From: Candidatus Zhuqueibacterota bacterium | GTDB lineage: Bacteria > Zhuqueibacterota > Zhuqueibacteria > Oceanimicrobiales > Oceanimicrobiaceae | DNA: 64,000 nt | Reading direction: 5' to 3' | NCBI GenBank assembly: GCA_029262005.1 | Contig: JAJDAG010000022.1 | Coordinates: 1-64,000, forward strand | Part shown: positions 46,315 to 55,339 of the stretch, piece after piece | How positions within the stretch are numbered: the first letter of the stretch is position 1 | Layout of the letters: every line of letters begins with the position of its first letter | Program-made: the position numbers and the translations under genes | Notes under the pieces: model-generated | The model's database searches: none | Seen by the model: only the letters and a program-made list of their open reading frames with translations | Told to the model about the DNA's origin: nothing

Positions 46315-46448
46315 CAGTTAAGAAAAATACGGTTTGTCAGACAACAGAATGTACCAATTCCTTACAAAGAGATTAAAGTCAGTTCCGACTTCGCCTGGAC
46401 TTACTCATCAAATATAAAGTTACCGTTGATCCAAAAGCGATAAAAAGT

Positions 46449-47132
46449 GGCTCTGTATCGTTTTGTGTGGGTAAGTTTGCAAGAGATAGAAAGCCACGGA
46501 TTGGCACGGGTGAGAACTCTGATAGAATGAACTTAAAATTGCTAAAGACTCCACCCTGCAAAAGGAGCCGCAATCACTCAATGAGTTAAAAAGTAGAGGG
46601 AATTAAAGTAGTATCATGAATCAATTTCGACAACGAAACATTCGAATTCAAACGGTTTGTTTCTGAGCCTGAATAAAGTATAAATCCAGAATGATTTTGC
46701 TGTAATGTTTTATATTTACGACACTTAGGCATTTAGCCAAACCCAAAGTCAGTTTTTTTAACGCGGAGAACACAAAGGACGCAGAGTTAAAAATACTTAA
46801 ATTTTAAAGAATGTTTAACCTTACAGAGTATGGCCGGATTAAGTCATAATTTAAAGTCAAAAACCATGCATCCGGTTGTCACTCAGGGGGCGTCCGTTCG
46901 CTAAAGCTAACTGCTGTTAATTAAAAAGATTCCTCCTGAATGACAAAGGCGCTGTGAATTAAGCAGGATAGTATCTTTACTTTTTTTTTACTCTGCGAAC
47001 TCAGCGTATTCTGCGGTTTATAAAAAATTCAAGTTAGCAAAAATCGGTGTTTCATCTGTGGAAATTCGTGAGAAATACTTATTTTGACGCATGATTGATA
47101 ACAACTGTACCCACACAGATCAACATAGAACC
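46449..47132 (+). repeat. Long dispersed repeat LR, copy B
   Basis: This 684-base counterpart of 17055-17736 is colinear throughout with only short differences. It includes palindromic element copy 5 (46844-46971). It sits between the RND operon and the convergent transketolase gene, and holds no coding frame. Confidence 0.85.
46844..46971 (+). repeat. Palindromic dispersed element, copy 5 (inside LR-B)
   Basis: Contains GGTTGTCACTCAGGGGGCGT, AACTGCTGTTAATTAAAAAG, the right arm TTCCTCCTGAATGACAAAG and the right end GTGAATTAAGCAGGATAG. The left arm carries two changes relative to copy 1. Confidence 0.75.
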
Positions 47133-47214
47133 TAAAAAGTTTTCGATTATAGAACAAACCGAAATTGCTAACATATTTAGGCCTTAGTGGTTCTATGCAT
47201 AACGCGAGAGAACC

Positions 47215-49605
47215 TTACAAGGCGCTGCCACTTTCTACAAAGCGTGCGAATTCAAGAATGGCCTGCAACTGACCTTTGCCGTGAATCCCTGCCTCTTCCA
47301 GTACCTTGTGCGCTTTGCCGCTGCCAAGATAATGGCCGGCACGAAAAGGGTGCAAAGTACGGTCAAGTCCTTCATTGGAACGCACCCACCGATACATGGT
47401 TGGTAACGTAAAGTCTGTAATTCCCATAGCCTGGAAACGCAATTTCTCTGGGAAAATCTGCTCCTGCTGAACCCGACTCAATCGATTAAATAGCTCGGCG
47501 CTGGCAACGTAAAAAACATTGAGATTAAGTCCCAATTCATCCAACTTGGGCAACACTTCCTGAACAAAAATAGTCGCCACGCCATTTCCCTGCAAAACCA
47601 GCGTACCGCTTTGTTTCTGTGCAGAATTGTCAGCACGCCGAATAGCATAGATACCATTGGCTGCGGCACTGGCCGGTGGCAGACCCAGTGCTTCTCTATC
47701 TATCAGGACATCCGGAGGGCGTGTTACAAAAGGAGAAAGAATTGCCGGACGTGCTTTCAACCCCGCAGCTACGAGCGGCCAAACTTCCTGTCCATCCCAG
47801 GGGGTAAGCGTTATAAATACACCTTGGGGAAAATTCTCCTGCAACAGTTGTAAAACCTGCGGATCGGCATGAGTCGGACCGTCTTCACCGGTTTTGGGGC
47901 CTGCATGTGCATTGATCATAATCCAGGTATTGTACGGCCCGGACTCGGATTTTGCCTGTTGGCCTATGCCATGCAAGCGGGCTGCCACATGCTCAAGCGC
48001 CCCAATAAAAGCACCATAGGAAGAAGTTACGCCAATATGATTACCAAAACTTGAAACACCACTCATAAATGCCCCCATGGCATCTTCACAAATTCCGCCC
48101 ACAGCAATAATTCGCGTCTTGGGATTTGTTACTGTATTAAACAGTCCCTCATCAAAGCCTTTGTTCAAATTAAGCACGCTGGTTGAGCCAAGCAAATCCG
48201 CCGCAGAACCGATAAAGGCGCCATTTGTTTTCCTGTTCAAATAATTGAGTATATCTCCCAAAACAGCCCGAAGCGTAACTTTATCCCCAGGTAGCAGTGC
48301 CAGCTCTTTCGGGACTGAATCCGGGGCCAACAAGTCATCCTTATATAGGTCGCTCAACTCAGGGGCATCACTTCGCAGCACAAGACGCCTGTCACTCTGC
48401 CTGGCTTGAGCGTCGGAAACCTGATTCGCAGCAAACGAACACATTTCAGTTGCCTTTTCCAGCGCATGGCGTATTGTCATCAATGTCTCAAAATAAATCC
48501 TCTCGATATTTTCAGGCTCATTAGCGCCTGAAAACCGTGGCACCTTAACATCAAAAGCGTTTTCAAATTCTCGACAAACTTCATAATAACCATCTGAGCA
48601 AAAAGCATGGCCGGCCCCATGAGATTTTTTTCCCTCTATGCCGTATTGCCATCCTTTTACCGTGCGATAAACAATTGCAGTCGGCTGCCTGGTCTCAAGC
48701 GAAAGCGCCAGCTCCTGAGCAGCCAGAATTTTGGTGAAATCACTCCCGTTGGAAACATAAATCACGTTCCAATCGTGACAGTAACAAAGTTCGACAGGGT
48801 CCCACTGCACATAATCCCCAGGTTCATTGCGTTCTCTACAAACTTTGTCAGAGTCAATGGATGATTGATTCCAATCAATATGCATGATTACATTATGCAA
48901 CCTGGCAGAAGCCGCTGCCGCAAGTGCCTCATGTACCCGGCCGGGAGTCATACCACCTTCTCCTTCAAGAATATGGATTTTAGGACATGCCGCGCCATAG
49001 GAGTCAACGGCAGCCATAGCAAGTCCGAGTGCAGCAGGCACACCAACACCGCTGGGTCCGGTAGCAATTCGCACAAAGGGCGTGCCCGGGGTTGGATGAC
49101 CATCAAGCGTCTTGGCATTCAGCTTATTGAAAATGGAGGTTTCATTTGTAGGATTTCGACGAAAGCCAAGCAGATCTTCAAGCCTGAGTTGCATTTCCTG
49201 CACTGGGAGAAGGTCTTTTTTTCCAATTCGAACAAGCTCATTCCGCAACGCCCACATGGCGTACAGGCCCATAGCCTTGTGGCCGGCTGCGTAAACAAGC
49301 AGATCTGAATCGCTGGCATCCGGGTTTGAAAAATCATAACTCATGGTTTCGTAAAGCAACGCCTCAACAATTCTACCTGAAGAAACACTGCCACCGGGAT
49401 GACCTGATGTGGGTACAAAATTAAACAACATTGCACACATAGTCCGATAAGCCAAATCAACGCGCTCCAGATAAGCCTTCCTGGCGGGCTCCAACAAAGG
49501 CACAGCACTTTTTAGTACTTCGTCAATATCAAAAAAAACAGCCCGCTTTGGACCAAATTTCAGATTACCAGGCTTAGCTGGAGCAGTGCTCAATACCTTG
49601 CTCAT
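47215..49605 (-). CDS. Transketolase-like thiamine-diphosphate enzyme
   Basis: 796 residues, longer than the usual 620-680 of transketolase. Visible motifs are TSGHPGGSVSSGRIVEALL, the ThDP motif start GEGGMTPGRVHEAL with Asn in DWNQSS, and in the second half TGEDGPTHADP, which matches the transketolase GEDGPTHQP signature. The ThDP motif has GEG instead of the usual GDG. The family moves two-carbon units between sugar phosphates, but the extra length and changed motif leave room for a different donor or an alpha-keto acid substrate. ATG 49605 has a GGAGA site. It converges on LR-B and stands alone. Confidence 0.82.
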   Translation of the reverse strand: MSKVLSTAPAKPGNLKFGPKRAVFFDIDEVLKSAVPLLEPARKAYLERVDLAYRTMCAMLFNFVPTSGHPGGSVSSGRIVEALLYETMSYDFSNPDASDSDLLVYAAGHKAMGLYAMWALRNELVRIGKKDLLPVQEMQLRLEDLLGFRRNPTNETSIFNKLNAKTLDGHPTPGTPFVRIATGPSGVGVPAALGLAMAAVDSYGAACPKIHILEGEGGMTPGRVHEALAAAASARLHNVIMHIDWNQSSIDSDKVCRERNEPGDYVQWDPVELCYCHDWNVIYVSNGSDFTKILAAQELALSLETRQPTAIVYRTVKGWQYGIEGKKSHGAGHAFCSDGYYEVCREFENAFDVKVPRFSGANEPENIERIYFETLMTIRHALEKATEMCSFAANQVSDAQARQSDRRLVLRSDAPELSDLYKDDLLAPDSVPKELALLPGDKVTLRAVLGDILNYLNRKTNGAFIGSAADLLGSTSVLNLNKGFDEGLFNTVTNPKTRIIAVGGICEDAMGAFMSGVSSFGNHIGVTSSYGAFIGALEHVAARLHGIGQQAKSESGPYNTWIMINAHAGPKTGEDGPTHADPQVLQLLQENFPQGVFITLTPWDGQEVWPLVAAGLKARPAILSPFVTRPPDVLIDREALGLPPASAAANGIYAIRRADNSAQKQSGTLVLQGNGVATIFVQEVLPKLDELGLNLNVFYVASAELFNRLSRVQQEQIFPEKLRFQAMGITDFTLPTMYRWVRSNEGLDRTLHPFRAGHYLGSGKAHKVLEEAGIHGKGQLQAILEFARFVESGSAL

Positions 49606-49737
49606 ATTAGTTTCTCCATGATTTATACCAATAAAGTCAACAACTTATCCCCTGAAGGACAAATAGCAGCCCTTGCCGAAGAGCAATGATTAGGCCACAC
49701 CAAAACGCATTTTCAGACGAAACAACATACGGCCTAA

Positions 49738-49866
49738 GCCATTTATTTACAAGAAAAATTTCGTGAGTTGCGTCTTAAACTAATAGCACTCAGCGTTCCT
49801 GAAGTTAAGAACCGTTATCGTTACCGAGAAGCTTTTATTGATCAGCTTGAAATTGTCTCAATTTAA
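49738..49866 (+). pseudogene. Possible gene remnant (about 40 codons)
   Basis: After an in-frame TAA, an open stretch reads LQEKFRELRLKL then SVPEVKNRYRYREAFIDQLE before a stop at 49864. Its composition is protein-like but it lacks an ATG and ribosome site. It may be the 3' end of a lost gene or chance. The rest of the gap at 49606-49976 shows nothing else. Confidence 0.25.
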
Positions 49867-49976
49867 AGATGAAAGTGCATGCCCTTGGGCCCTTTTCACT
49901 TTACTTATTAATTAAGTTTTATTAACTTGTACCTCTTCAAACCAAATGCCTGCCACAAATCAATTACGGAGGGACA

Positions 49977-51272
49977 ATGAAGCTGAAATTACATTGGCAA
50001 ATAATCATTGGAATGGTACTGGGCCTCATATTTGGCATCGTAGCCGCCTATGCCGGTTGGGGGCAATTCACGACCGAATGGATAGCCCCAATTGGAATAA
50101 TCTTCATGAATCTCCTGAAGGTCATTGCCATTCCCCTAGTTCTGGGTTCACTGATATCCGGCGTTGCCTCTCTTTCTGATCTAAAAAAGCTTTCCAGAAT
50201 CGGAGGTAAAACCATAGCAATTTACATTACCACAACCGCTATATCAGTTACCATTGGGCTGATTGCTGTGAACGTTTTAAAGCCGGGAAACAGTGTGCCG
50301 GTGGATATGCGCACCAAATTGCAATCAACATACCAGAAAGACGTTACACAAAAAGAAACTGCGGCGCAGGCAGCCAAAGAACGCGGACCGTTGCAACCAC
50401 TCGTTGACATGATTCCATCAAACATCACCAGCGCTGCCGGCAGCAATAGCAATATGTTGCAAGTAGTTTTTTTCGCGATCTTTATTGGCATCGCAGTCAT
50501 TCAGGTTCCAGCAAAGCAAGCGGCTCCTTTTTTGAAATTTTTCAATGGTCTCAATGATGTCGTTATCAGAATGGTAGACAACATTATGCTGCTGGCGCCC
50601 TATGGTGTTTTCGCTCTTTTGGCCAACACGATAAACCTTGTCGCCAAGGACAACATGGCCCAGGTAGGGGAATTGTTGGGAGCACTGGGCTTTTACTGCA
50701 TCACAGTGGTGATGGGATTATTAGTACAAATGCTCATTGTCTACCCGGCACTGCTTACCTTTTTTAGCCCTGTTCGGCTGACAACTTTTCTCAAAGCACT
50801 TGGGCCGGCACAACTACTGGCCTTCTCTACCAGCTCCAGCGCAGCAACGCTGCCTGTAACCATGGAACGCTGTGAAAAAAATCTTGGCCTATCCGAAGAA
50901 GTTTCTTCCTTTGTTCTGCCGCTGGGAGCAACCATTAATATGGATGGAACGGCGCTCTATCAGGCTGTTGCCGCCGTATTTATTGCACAGACACTCGGAT
51001 TACAACTCGGGATTGGCGCCCAGCTAACAATCATATTCACTGCCGTCCTCGCATCGATCGGTACTGCAGCCGTGCCCGGTGCCGGCATTATCATGCTGGT
51101 TATCATTCTTGAAGCCATTAGTGTACCTAGCGCAGGCATTGCGCTAATTCTCGGTGTTGACCGCATCCTGGACATGTGCAGAACAGTGACAAATGTCACG
51201 GGTGACGCAACCGTTGCAACAGTAGTAGCAGCAACTGAAGGACAACTCGGAGAAGTGCACATCGACGAATAA
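49977..51272 (+). CDS. Dicarboxylate/glutamate:cation symporter (DAACS, GltP-like)
   Basis: 431 residues with about eight membrane helices and two re-entrant loops. Family signatures are the serine-rich loop AFSTSSSAATLPVT and the cation/substrate region LGATINMDGTALYQ, plus TVTNVTGDATVATVVAA near the C-terminus. It imports glutamate, aspartate or C4-dicarboxylates with protons or sodium. ATG 49977 follows a GGAGGGA site. It is not coupled to neighbours; the gene-free DnaA-box gap follows. Confidence 0.93.
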   Translation: MKLKLHWQIIIGMVLGLIFGIVAAYAGWGQFTTEWIAPIGIIFMNLLKVIAIPLVLGSLISGVASLSDLKKLSRIGGKTIAIYITTTAISVTIGLIAVNVLKPGNSVPVDMRTKLQSTYQKDVTQKETAAQAAKERGPLQPLVDMIPSNITSAAGSNSNMLQVVFFAIFIGIAVIQVPAKQAAPFLKFFNGLNDVVIRMVDNIMLLAPYGVFALLANTINLVAKDNMAQVGELLGALGFYCITVVMGLLVQMLIVYPALLTFFSPVRLTTFLKALGPAQLLAFSTSSSAATLPVTMERCEKNLGLSEEVSSFVLPLGATINMDGTALYQAVAAVFIAQTLGLQLGIGAQLTIIFTAVLASIGTAAVPGAGIIMLVIILEAISVPSAGIALILGVDRILDMCRTVTNVTGDATVATVVAATEGQLGEVHIDE

Positions 51273-51442
51273 AGCGCAAGGATAAGCATGGGAAACAAGC
51301 AGACAAGCGATAGAGTAATAATTTCACACGGCGGCATTCGCAAAATATATCCTGGCAATAATGTGAAAAAAGTATACAACCACACAAGGAACACCCAACA
51401 TATAGTCCCTCCATAACACTTTCCACACAACACGGGACGGAA

Positions 51443-51451
51443 TGTGGATAA
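51443..51451 (-). promoter_or_regulatory. DnaA box 1
   Basis: TGTGGATAA, the reverse complement of the consensus TTATCCACA. It shares the 14-base string TGTGGATAACTTGT with box 3. Confidence 0.6.
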
Positions 51452-51694
51452 CTTGTGATTAACACCTGCAATTATTCAAACCATTAACTCTGCTTTATCA
51501 CTTCAAATTTTGCGAATACTCAGCCAAAAACTACACCACGCTCAACACAGCAATCAAAACACTAAATACAGTCATTAATAAACAATAGCTTAGCCTGAAT
51601 TAGCGTCAAACAAAGGACAAAATCAACTCACTTTATTTTATTGAACTTAGCAGTGATTTGAGGGTGAAAAGGCTTAATAAACCAAGCATCAAAC

Positions 51695-51703
51695 TTATCC
51701 ACA
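51695..51703 (+). promoter_or_regulatory. DnaA box 2
   Basis: TTATCCACA in forward orientation, 15 bases before box 3, which faces the other way. Confidence 0.6.
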
Positions 51704-51718
51704 AAAAGCAATCAATAG

Positions 51719-51727
51719 TGTGGATAA
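51719..51727 (-). promoter_or_regulatory. DnaA box 3
   Basis: TGTGGATAA, inverted relative to box 2. The three sites span 285 bases; fewer than one such exact 9-mer (either strand) is expected in the whole window by chance. Confidence 0.6.
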
Positions 51728-52038
51728 CTTGTTGAGTCACACCAATATTTGAGCAACTTCCGGAAATTCCGTCAGCGACATGGCGCTAACTATTTCTAAA
51801 TGGGGGAGCAAGCACAGGAATAAACACCCGGCAAAGAGGTGCGTACTAGCAACATAGTTTCCGGATGATCTGTTTAGCCGTACAACAACTATGAATATAT
51901 TTCCCTAGTTTGGCTGAATGCAAATGAACCACCTCACAGGACATCAATTCGGTTTCATTAAAATTCTCAGCCAAATAACTGTTGACTTTTGACCCCATTT
52001 TGATTAAATATGATGACTCCTTTGAGCTAAATGACCGC

Positions 52039-52335
52039 ATGAAAACAAAGAAAACCTACAAAATGCAATTCATCGCCTTTGCCATATTATTGGCTCTTGG
52101 CTTTTTAAGCTTTTGGGGAGAGCACAACTTCTACAAGCTCTTCGTCATAGAAAAACAAAAAACGTCTATTCAGGCCAAAATTGACACCAGCCAGGCAATC
52201 CGGGAGCAACTGAACATAGAAGCGGAAAGACTTAAAACCGACCCTGCGTATATAGAGCAAGTTGCTCGCGAGCAATTCAAAATGGCGAAAAGCGGGGAAA
52301 AGATTTACATTTTAAAAGACAAGGATAGTCAGTGA
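52039..52335 (+). CDS. FtsB/DivIC-like septum formation initiator
   Basis: 98 residues from ATG 52039; the frame opens at a TTG at 51982 but the earlier part reads as non-coding. One membrane helix (about 10-30), then a coiled coil (about 35-70) and the family motif DPAYIEQVAREQFKMAKSGE. Family members form a complex with FtsL/FtsQ homologues that couples cell division to septal wall synthesis. The stop overlaps the next gene as GTGA. Confidence 0.82.
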   Translation: MKTKKTYKMQFIAFAILLALGFLSFWGEHNFYKLFVIEKQKTSIQAKIDTSQAIREQLNIEAERLKTDPAYIEQVAREQFKMAKSGEKIYILKDKDSQ

Positions 52336-53000
52336 CCCCAACGTTAATACCAAAAGGCGGTATCGGCAGAAGAATCCGCACTTATTTTCTGACTGGGCTG
52401 CTCGTGCTTGTTCCTTTGGTTCTCACCGCCTACATTATTTGGAACCTCTTCCTGGCGATAGATGGGATCCTTCAGGGAATAATGTATAACCTTATTCTCG
52501 ACAGACTTGGCTCAGGCTTCATAAAAAAACAGATTCCCGGTATTGGCTTCACAGCACTTGTCTTGCTTATCATTATTACTGGTGCAATAGCACACAATTA
52601 TGTGGGCCGCAAATTCGTGTCCTTCGGGGAAAACCTCGTAGCACGAATTCCACTGATAAATCGTGTATATGGTGCAATTAAACAAATTAGTCATGCGTTC
52701 TTTTCCTCTCAAAGAGAAGTATTCAAGAAAGTCATTCTTTTTGAATACCCCAGAAAAGGCATTTACTCGATCGGTTTTTACACCCAAGACACCAAAGGCC
52801 TGGTGCAGGAATCACTTGACGATGATGTCGTCAGTATTTTTCTGCCTACTACACCGAACCCAACATCAGGTTTTTTGTTGTTTGTGCCAAAGACAGAGAT
52901 TATCGAATTAGATTTGACCATTGAGGAAGCACTCAAACTAATCATATCCGGGGGTGCAATTGTGCCAAACGACAAAAATAGAAAGGCCAGTTCCACTTAA
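52332..53000 (+). CDS. DUF502 family membrane protein
   Basis: 222 residues, start GTG 52332 overlapping the FtsB-like stop. Two membrane helices (about 18-40 and 70-92) follow a basic RRIRTYFLTGLLVLVPLVLT start characteristic of DUF502, and a soluble domain contains NRVYGAIKQ and VVSIFLPTTPNPTSGFLLFVP, both typical. The function of the family is not established. Coupling with an FtsB-like gene suggests an envelope role. Confidence 0.9.
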   Translation: MTPTLIPKGGIGRRIRTYFLTGLLVLVPLVLTAYIIWNLFLAIDGILQGIMYNLILDRLGSGFIKKQIPGIGFTALVLLIIITGAIAHNYVGRKFVSFGENLVARIPLINRVYGAIKQISHAFFSSQREVFKKVILFEYPRKGIYSIGFYTQDTKGLVQESLDDDVVSIFLPTTPNPTSGFLLFVPKTEIIELDLTIEEALKLIISGGAIVPNDKNRKASST

Positions 53001-53021
53001 ACTGTCCGGGCTTGGCACTTA

Positions 53022-54902
53022 ATGAGCTACGGCTTAAAAGAATATTCGATTGTAACCATTTTCCTGCTGCTTACTCCAAATGAAGCAAGTCTGCAGGTAC
53101 TAAACAATTTTACCCAAAGCCCAATATTCCCAAAGCAAACGTCTTTGTTGTTCAGTCGGCATCTAAATATTTTACAATGGGAATATTTTCTTCAATATCA
53201 GAAGAAGTTTGGTAACAAATTGACGCTGGATATGAGAGAGAACCTTCGCTCAACACTGCAACAAGTCCAAACCAGAGATCTCTGGAAAGACGAGCATTCG
53301 CTCAGCATCATGCTAGATTACCGTATTTCTCAAAGATGGCGGTTGAAACCGACTTTTTCTTCGCAATTACTGTCGGACCAACTTGCAGGCTTTGACAATG
53401 ATGTCACATTCAATGCCGGCGGCATCGGCTTTAGCTATCGCCCGGACATTAACATTGAACTAACATCTACTGCGACAGCCAAGCAGCAATCGCAACTGGA
53501 ACAAAAGGACAGCGGTTACGGTCTGTCTGCGAGCGGGCAAGTTAGCGACTTTGACTACCACGGCTATCGCAATAATCTGTTTGTGTCAGGGCAACAGGAT
53601 TTTTTCCCTCAACGCCATAACTCAGACCTTTCACTGCGCTACAGCATTCAGCGACAATTTTATCAAACAACTGGCGACACACTTACCATTTTTGTTAACC
53701 GTCTTCGGCGAGATAGTTTTGACTCAGACAATGCCGGTGTTTTTGTCAGAAACCTTTCGCAAACGCATCAGGGTGCAGAAAACCGACTCAGCTATCGCAT
53801 GAACTCGAACTCTGTCTTCTTCATGAAAAATGTTCTTCTGGCAAATACATTTCGAGTCAACAACATTAATGACGATTCGAGTCAGGTAAGAAAGGATGAT
53901 GCAGGGTTTGAATCCAGGCACGAAATGAGCCTCAGTACAACGACAGAACATTGGCTTGCCAGCATTGGCTGGCACCACAGATTACGTACCAGAGATGACA
54001 ACAAGGCCAGAGAAGCCAAGCCAGACCCATTTGGACGATTTCCAACCGTTGGTTTTAATACCGAAGATATTCTTGTTGGACTAAACGTGCGTAGCGGCTT
54101 GAAAATAACTCAAAGCGATTCTATTGGGCTCTACACCGCAGTGGCAAAATTTCAGTATGACACGTCAGATACGACAAATCCAAACGATCATGACCAGCTA
54201 AGATGGCAAGGAACGCTCACACACACACACCGCTTTTCACAGGCTCTACTCCTAAAGTGGCATATGAGCATTTTTCTAAATCATTTTGTTTTCATTTCAC
54301 GTAAATTCAGCAGTGGCAACAACTGGGAGCGCCATTTCCAACTCTCACCGGAAATAATCTATATACCGAGCAAACACTTCTATTTCAGGCAACAATTCCT
54401 GATAAGGGCAAAATATCAAACATATGATTTTGATGAGGCACAAAGCAGCAATCGCAACATCGTAAACAGACAGTTCATAGCTAAGAACAGCAGTCGTTAC
54501 CATTTTTGCAGCTCAAGCCAGATGGAATTAAACATGAATTTGGAACTGGCCGAGCAAGGTAGGTTGTTTTATGAGCTGTGGCGGCAGAGACTGGCACTGT
54601 CCTGGCGCAACCTTGAATTGCAAGTTATCTACCGGCAGCGACTGGGCGCAGGTTGGCAAATCACTTCCGGAGGTAATTTTTTTAAACAGACCCGCTGGGA
54701 ACATCGCCAGGATTCGGAAGGAGACCTAACCAGGGTTGTCAAAGAGGAACATACGAATTTCGGTCCCATTTGGGAGGTGAAGTATCGCCCAACCAACGCG
54801 TTGGAAGTTCTTTTCGCCGGAAATATTCAGATCACAAATTCATCACTGACCAATACAGAGAGTATCAGGAATCTCGATCTGACTCTTCACTGGTTCTTAT
54901 AA
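53022..54902 (+). CDS. Predicted outer-membrane beta-barrel protein
   Basis: 626 residues, not recognised by family. A hydrophobic N-terminal segment (about 8-24) may be a signal. The rest shows dozens of alternating hydrophobic/polar strands with aromatic ends (for example LSLRYSIQRQFYQ and LTFHWFL-like LTLHWFL at the C-terminus), typical of an outer-membrane barrel. There is no plug or TonB box. It starts 21 bases after the DUF502 gene and precedes an RsbW-like gene in the same direction, so it probably belongs to the same transcript. No function is evident. Confidence 0.7.
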   Translation: MSYGLKEYSIVTIFLLLTPNEASLQVLNNFTQSPIFPKQTSLLFSRHLNILQWEYFLQYQKKFGNKLTLDMRENLRSTLQQVQTRDLWKDEHSLSIMLDYRISQRWRLKPTFSSQLLSDQLAGFDNDVTFNAGGIGFSYRPDINIELTSTATAKQQSQLEQKDSGYGLSASGQVSDFDYHGYRNNLFVSGQQDFFPQRHNSDLSLRYSIQRQFYQTTGDTLTIFVNRLRRDSFDSDNAGVFVRNLSQTHQGAENRLSYRMNSNSVFFMKNVLLANTFRVNNINDDSSQVRKDDAGFESRHEMSLSTTTEHWLASIGWHHRLRTRDDNKAREAKPDPFGRFPTVGFNTEDILVGLNVRSGLKITQSDSIGLYTAVAKFQYDTSDTTNPNDHDQLRWQGTLTHTHRFSQALLLKWHMSIFLNHFVFISRKFSSGNNWERHFQLSPEIIYIPSKHFYFRQQFLIRAKYQTYDFDEAQSSNRNIVNRQFIAKNSSRYHFCSSSQMELNMNLELAEQGRLFYELWRQRLALSWRNLELQVIYRQRLGAGWQITSGGNFFKQTRWEHRQDSEGDLTRVVKEEHTNFGPIWEVKYRPTNALEVLFAGNIQITNSSLTNTESIRNLDLTLHWFL

Positions 54903-54916
54903 TTGGTAGGATTAAC

Positions 54917-55339
54917 GTGAGTGAAAAAAACACTATTAATACGAAAATCACAATTCCAAGTAGCCTAGATCAGATAGAAAACATTGAAAAACTGGCTGAG
55001 CAGGCAGCAATAAAAGTGGGGTTCTCAGAGGAAGAGCAAGACAGTCTTGCTATCGCTGTCACTGAGGCTGTCAACAACGCCATTCTGCATGGAAACAAGC
55101 AAGACAAGAACAAGCGTGTTCATATTAGCTTCGAACCAAAAGGAAAGACCCTTACTGTTCGAATTAAAGACGAAGGGAATGGATTTAACCCGAAAAACGT
55201 GAGTGATCCACTTGCCCCTGAAAACCTTCTTAAAGAAAGCGGTAGGGGCATTTTTATTCTATCTACGCTGATGGACGAAATAACATACGACTTTACAGAA
55301 TCAGGAACTGAAATCATCCTCGTTAAAGTTCGCAAATAG
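54917..55339 (+). CDS. RsbW-like anti-sigma/ATPase regulator
   Basis: 140 residues from GTG 54917, 14 bases after the barrel gene, with a weak GGTAGG site; the longer frame from 54770 overlaps that gene and is rejected. It has the GHKL ATPase fold: N-box TEAVNNAILHGNK (about 56-68), G1 KDEGNGF and G2 GRGIFILSTLMDE. Such proteins bind or phosphorylate anti-anti-sigma factors or block sigma factors. No partner gene is adjacent. Its 3' 220 bases are antisense to the LysM gene. Confidence 0.85.
   Translation: MSEKNTINTKITIPSSLDQIENIEKLAEQAAIKVGFSEEEQDSLAIAVTEAVNNAILHGNKQDKNKRVHISFEPKGKTLTVRIKDEGNGFNPKNVSDPLAPENLLKESGRGIFILSTLMDEITYDFTESGTEIILVKVRK

Larger units (their letters stand above)
51273..52038. 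other. Gene-free AT-rich gap with three DnaA boxes
   Basis: About 765 bases with no credible gene. It holds three perfect TTATCCACA sites on both strands and AT-rich stretches, such as 51560-51650. This resembles a replication origin or a DnaA-binding control region, but no dnaA, dnaN, gidA or rpmH gene is nearby and most genes to the left point towards it. Confidence 0.5.

Noticed and set aside
51273-52038. Firm call of the chromosomal origin
   Set aside because: The DnaA boxes are real, but the usual neighbouring genes are missing and gene direction to the left does not fit, so only a candidate is reported.
54770-54916. Extended N-terminus for the RsbW-like protein
   Set aside because: The extra 49 codons overlap the barrel gene out of frame; GTG 54917 with a nearby ribosome-like site fits the family length.
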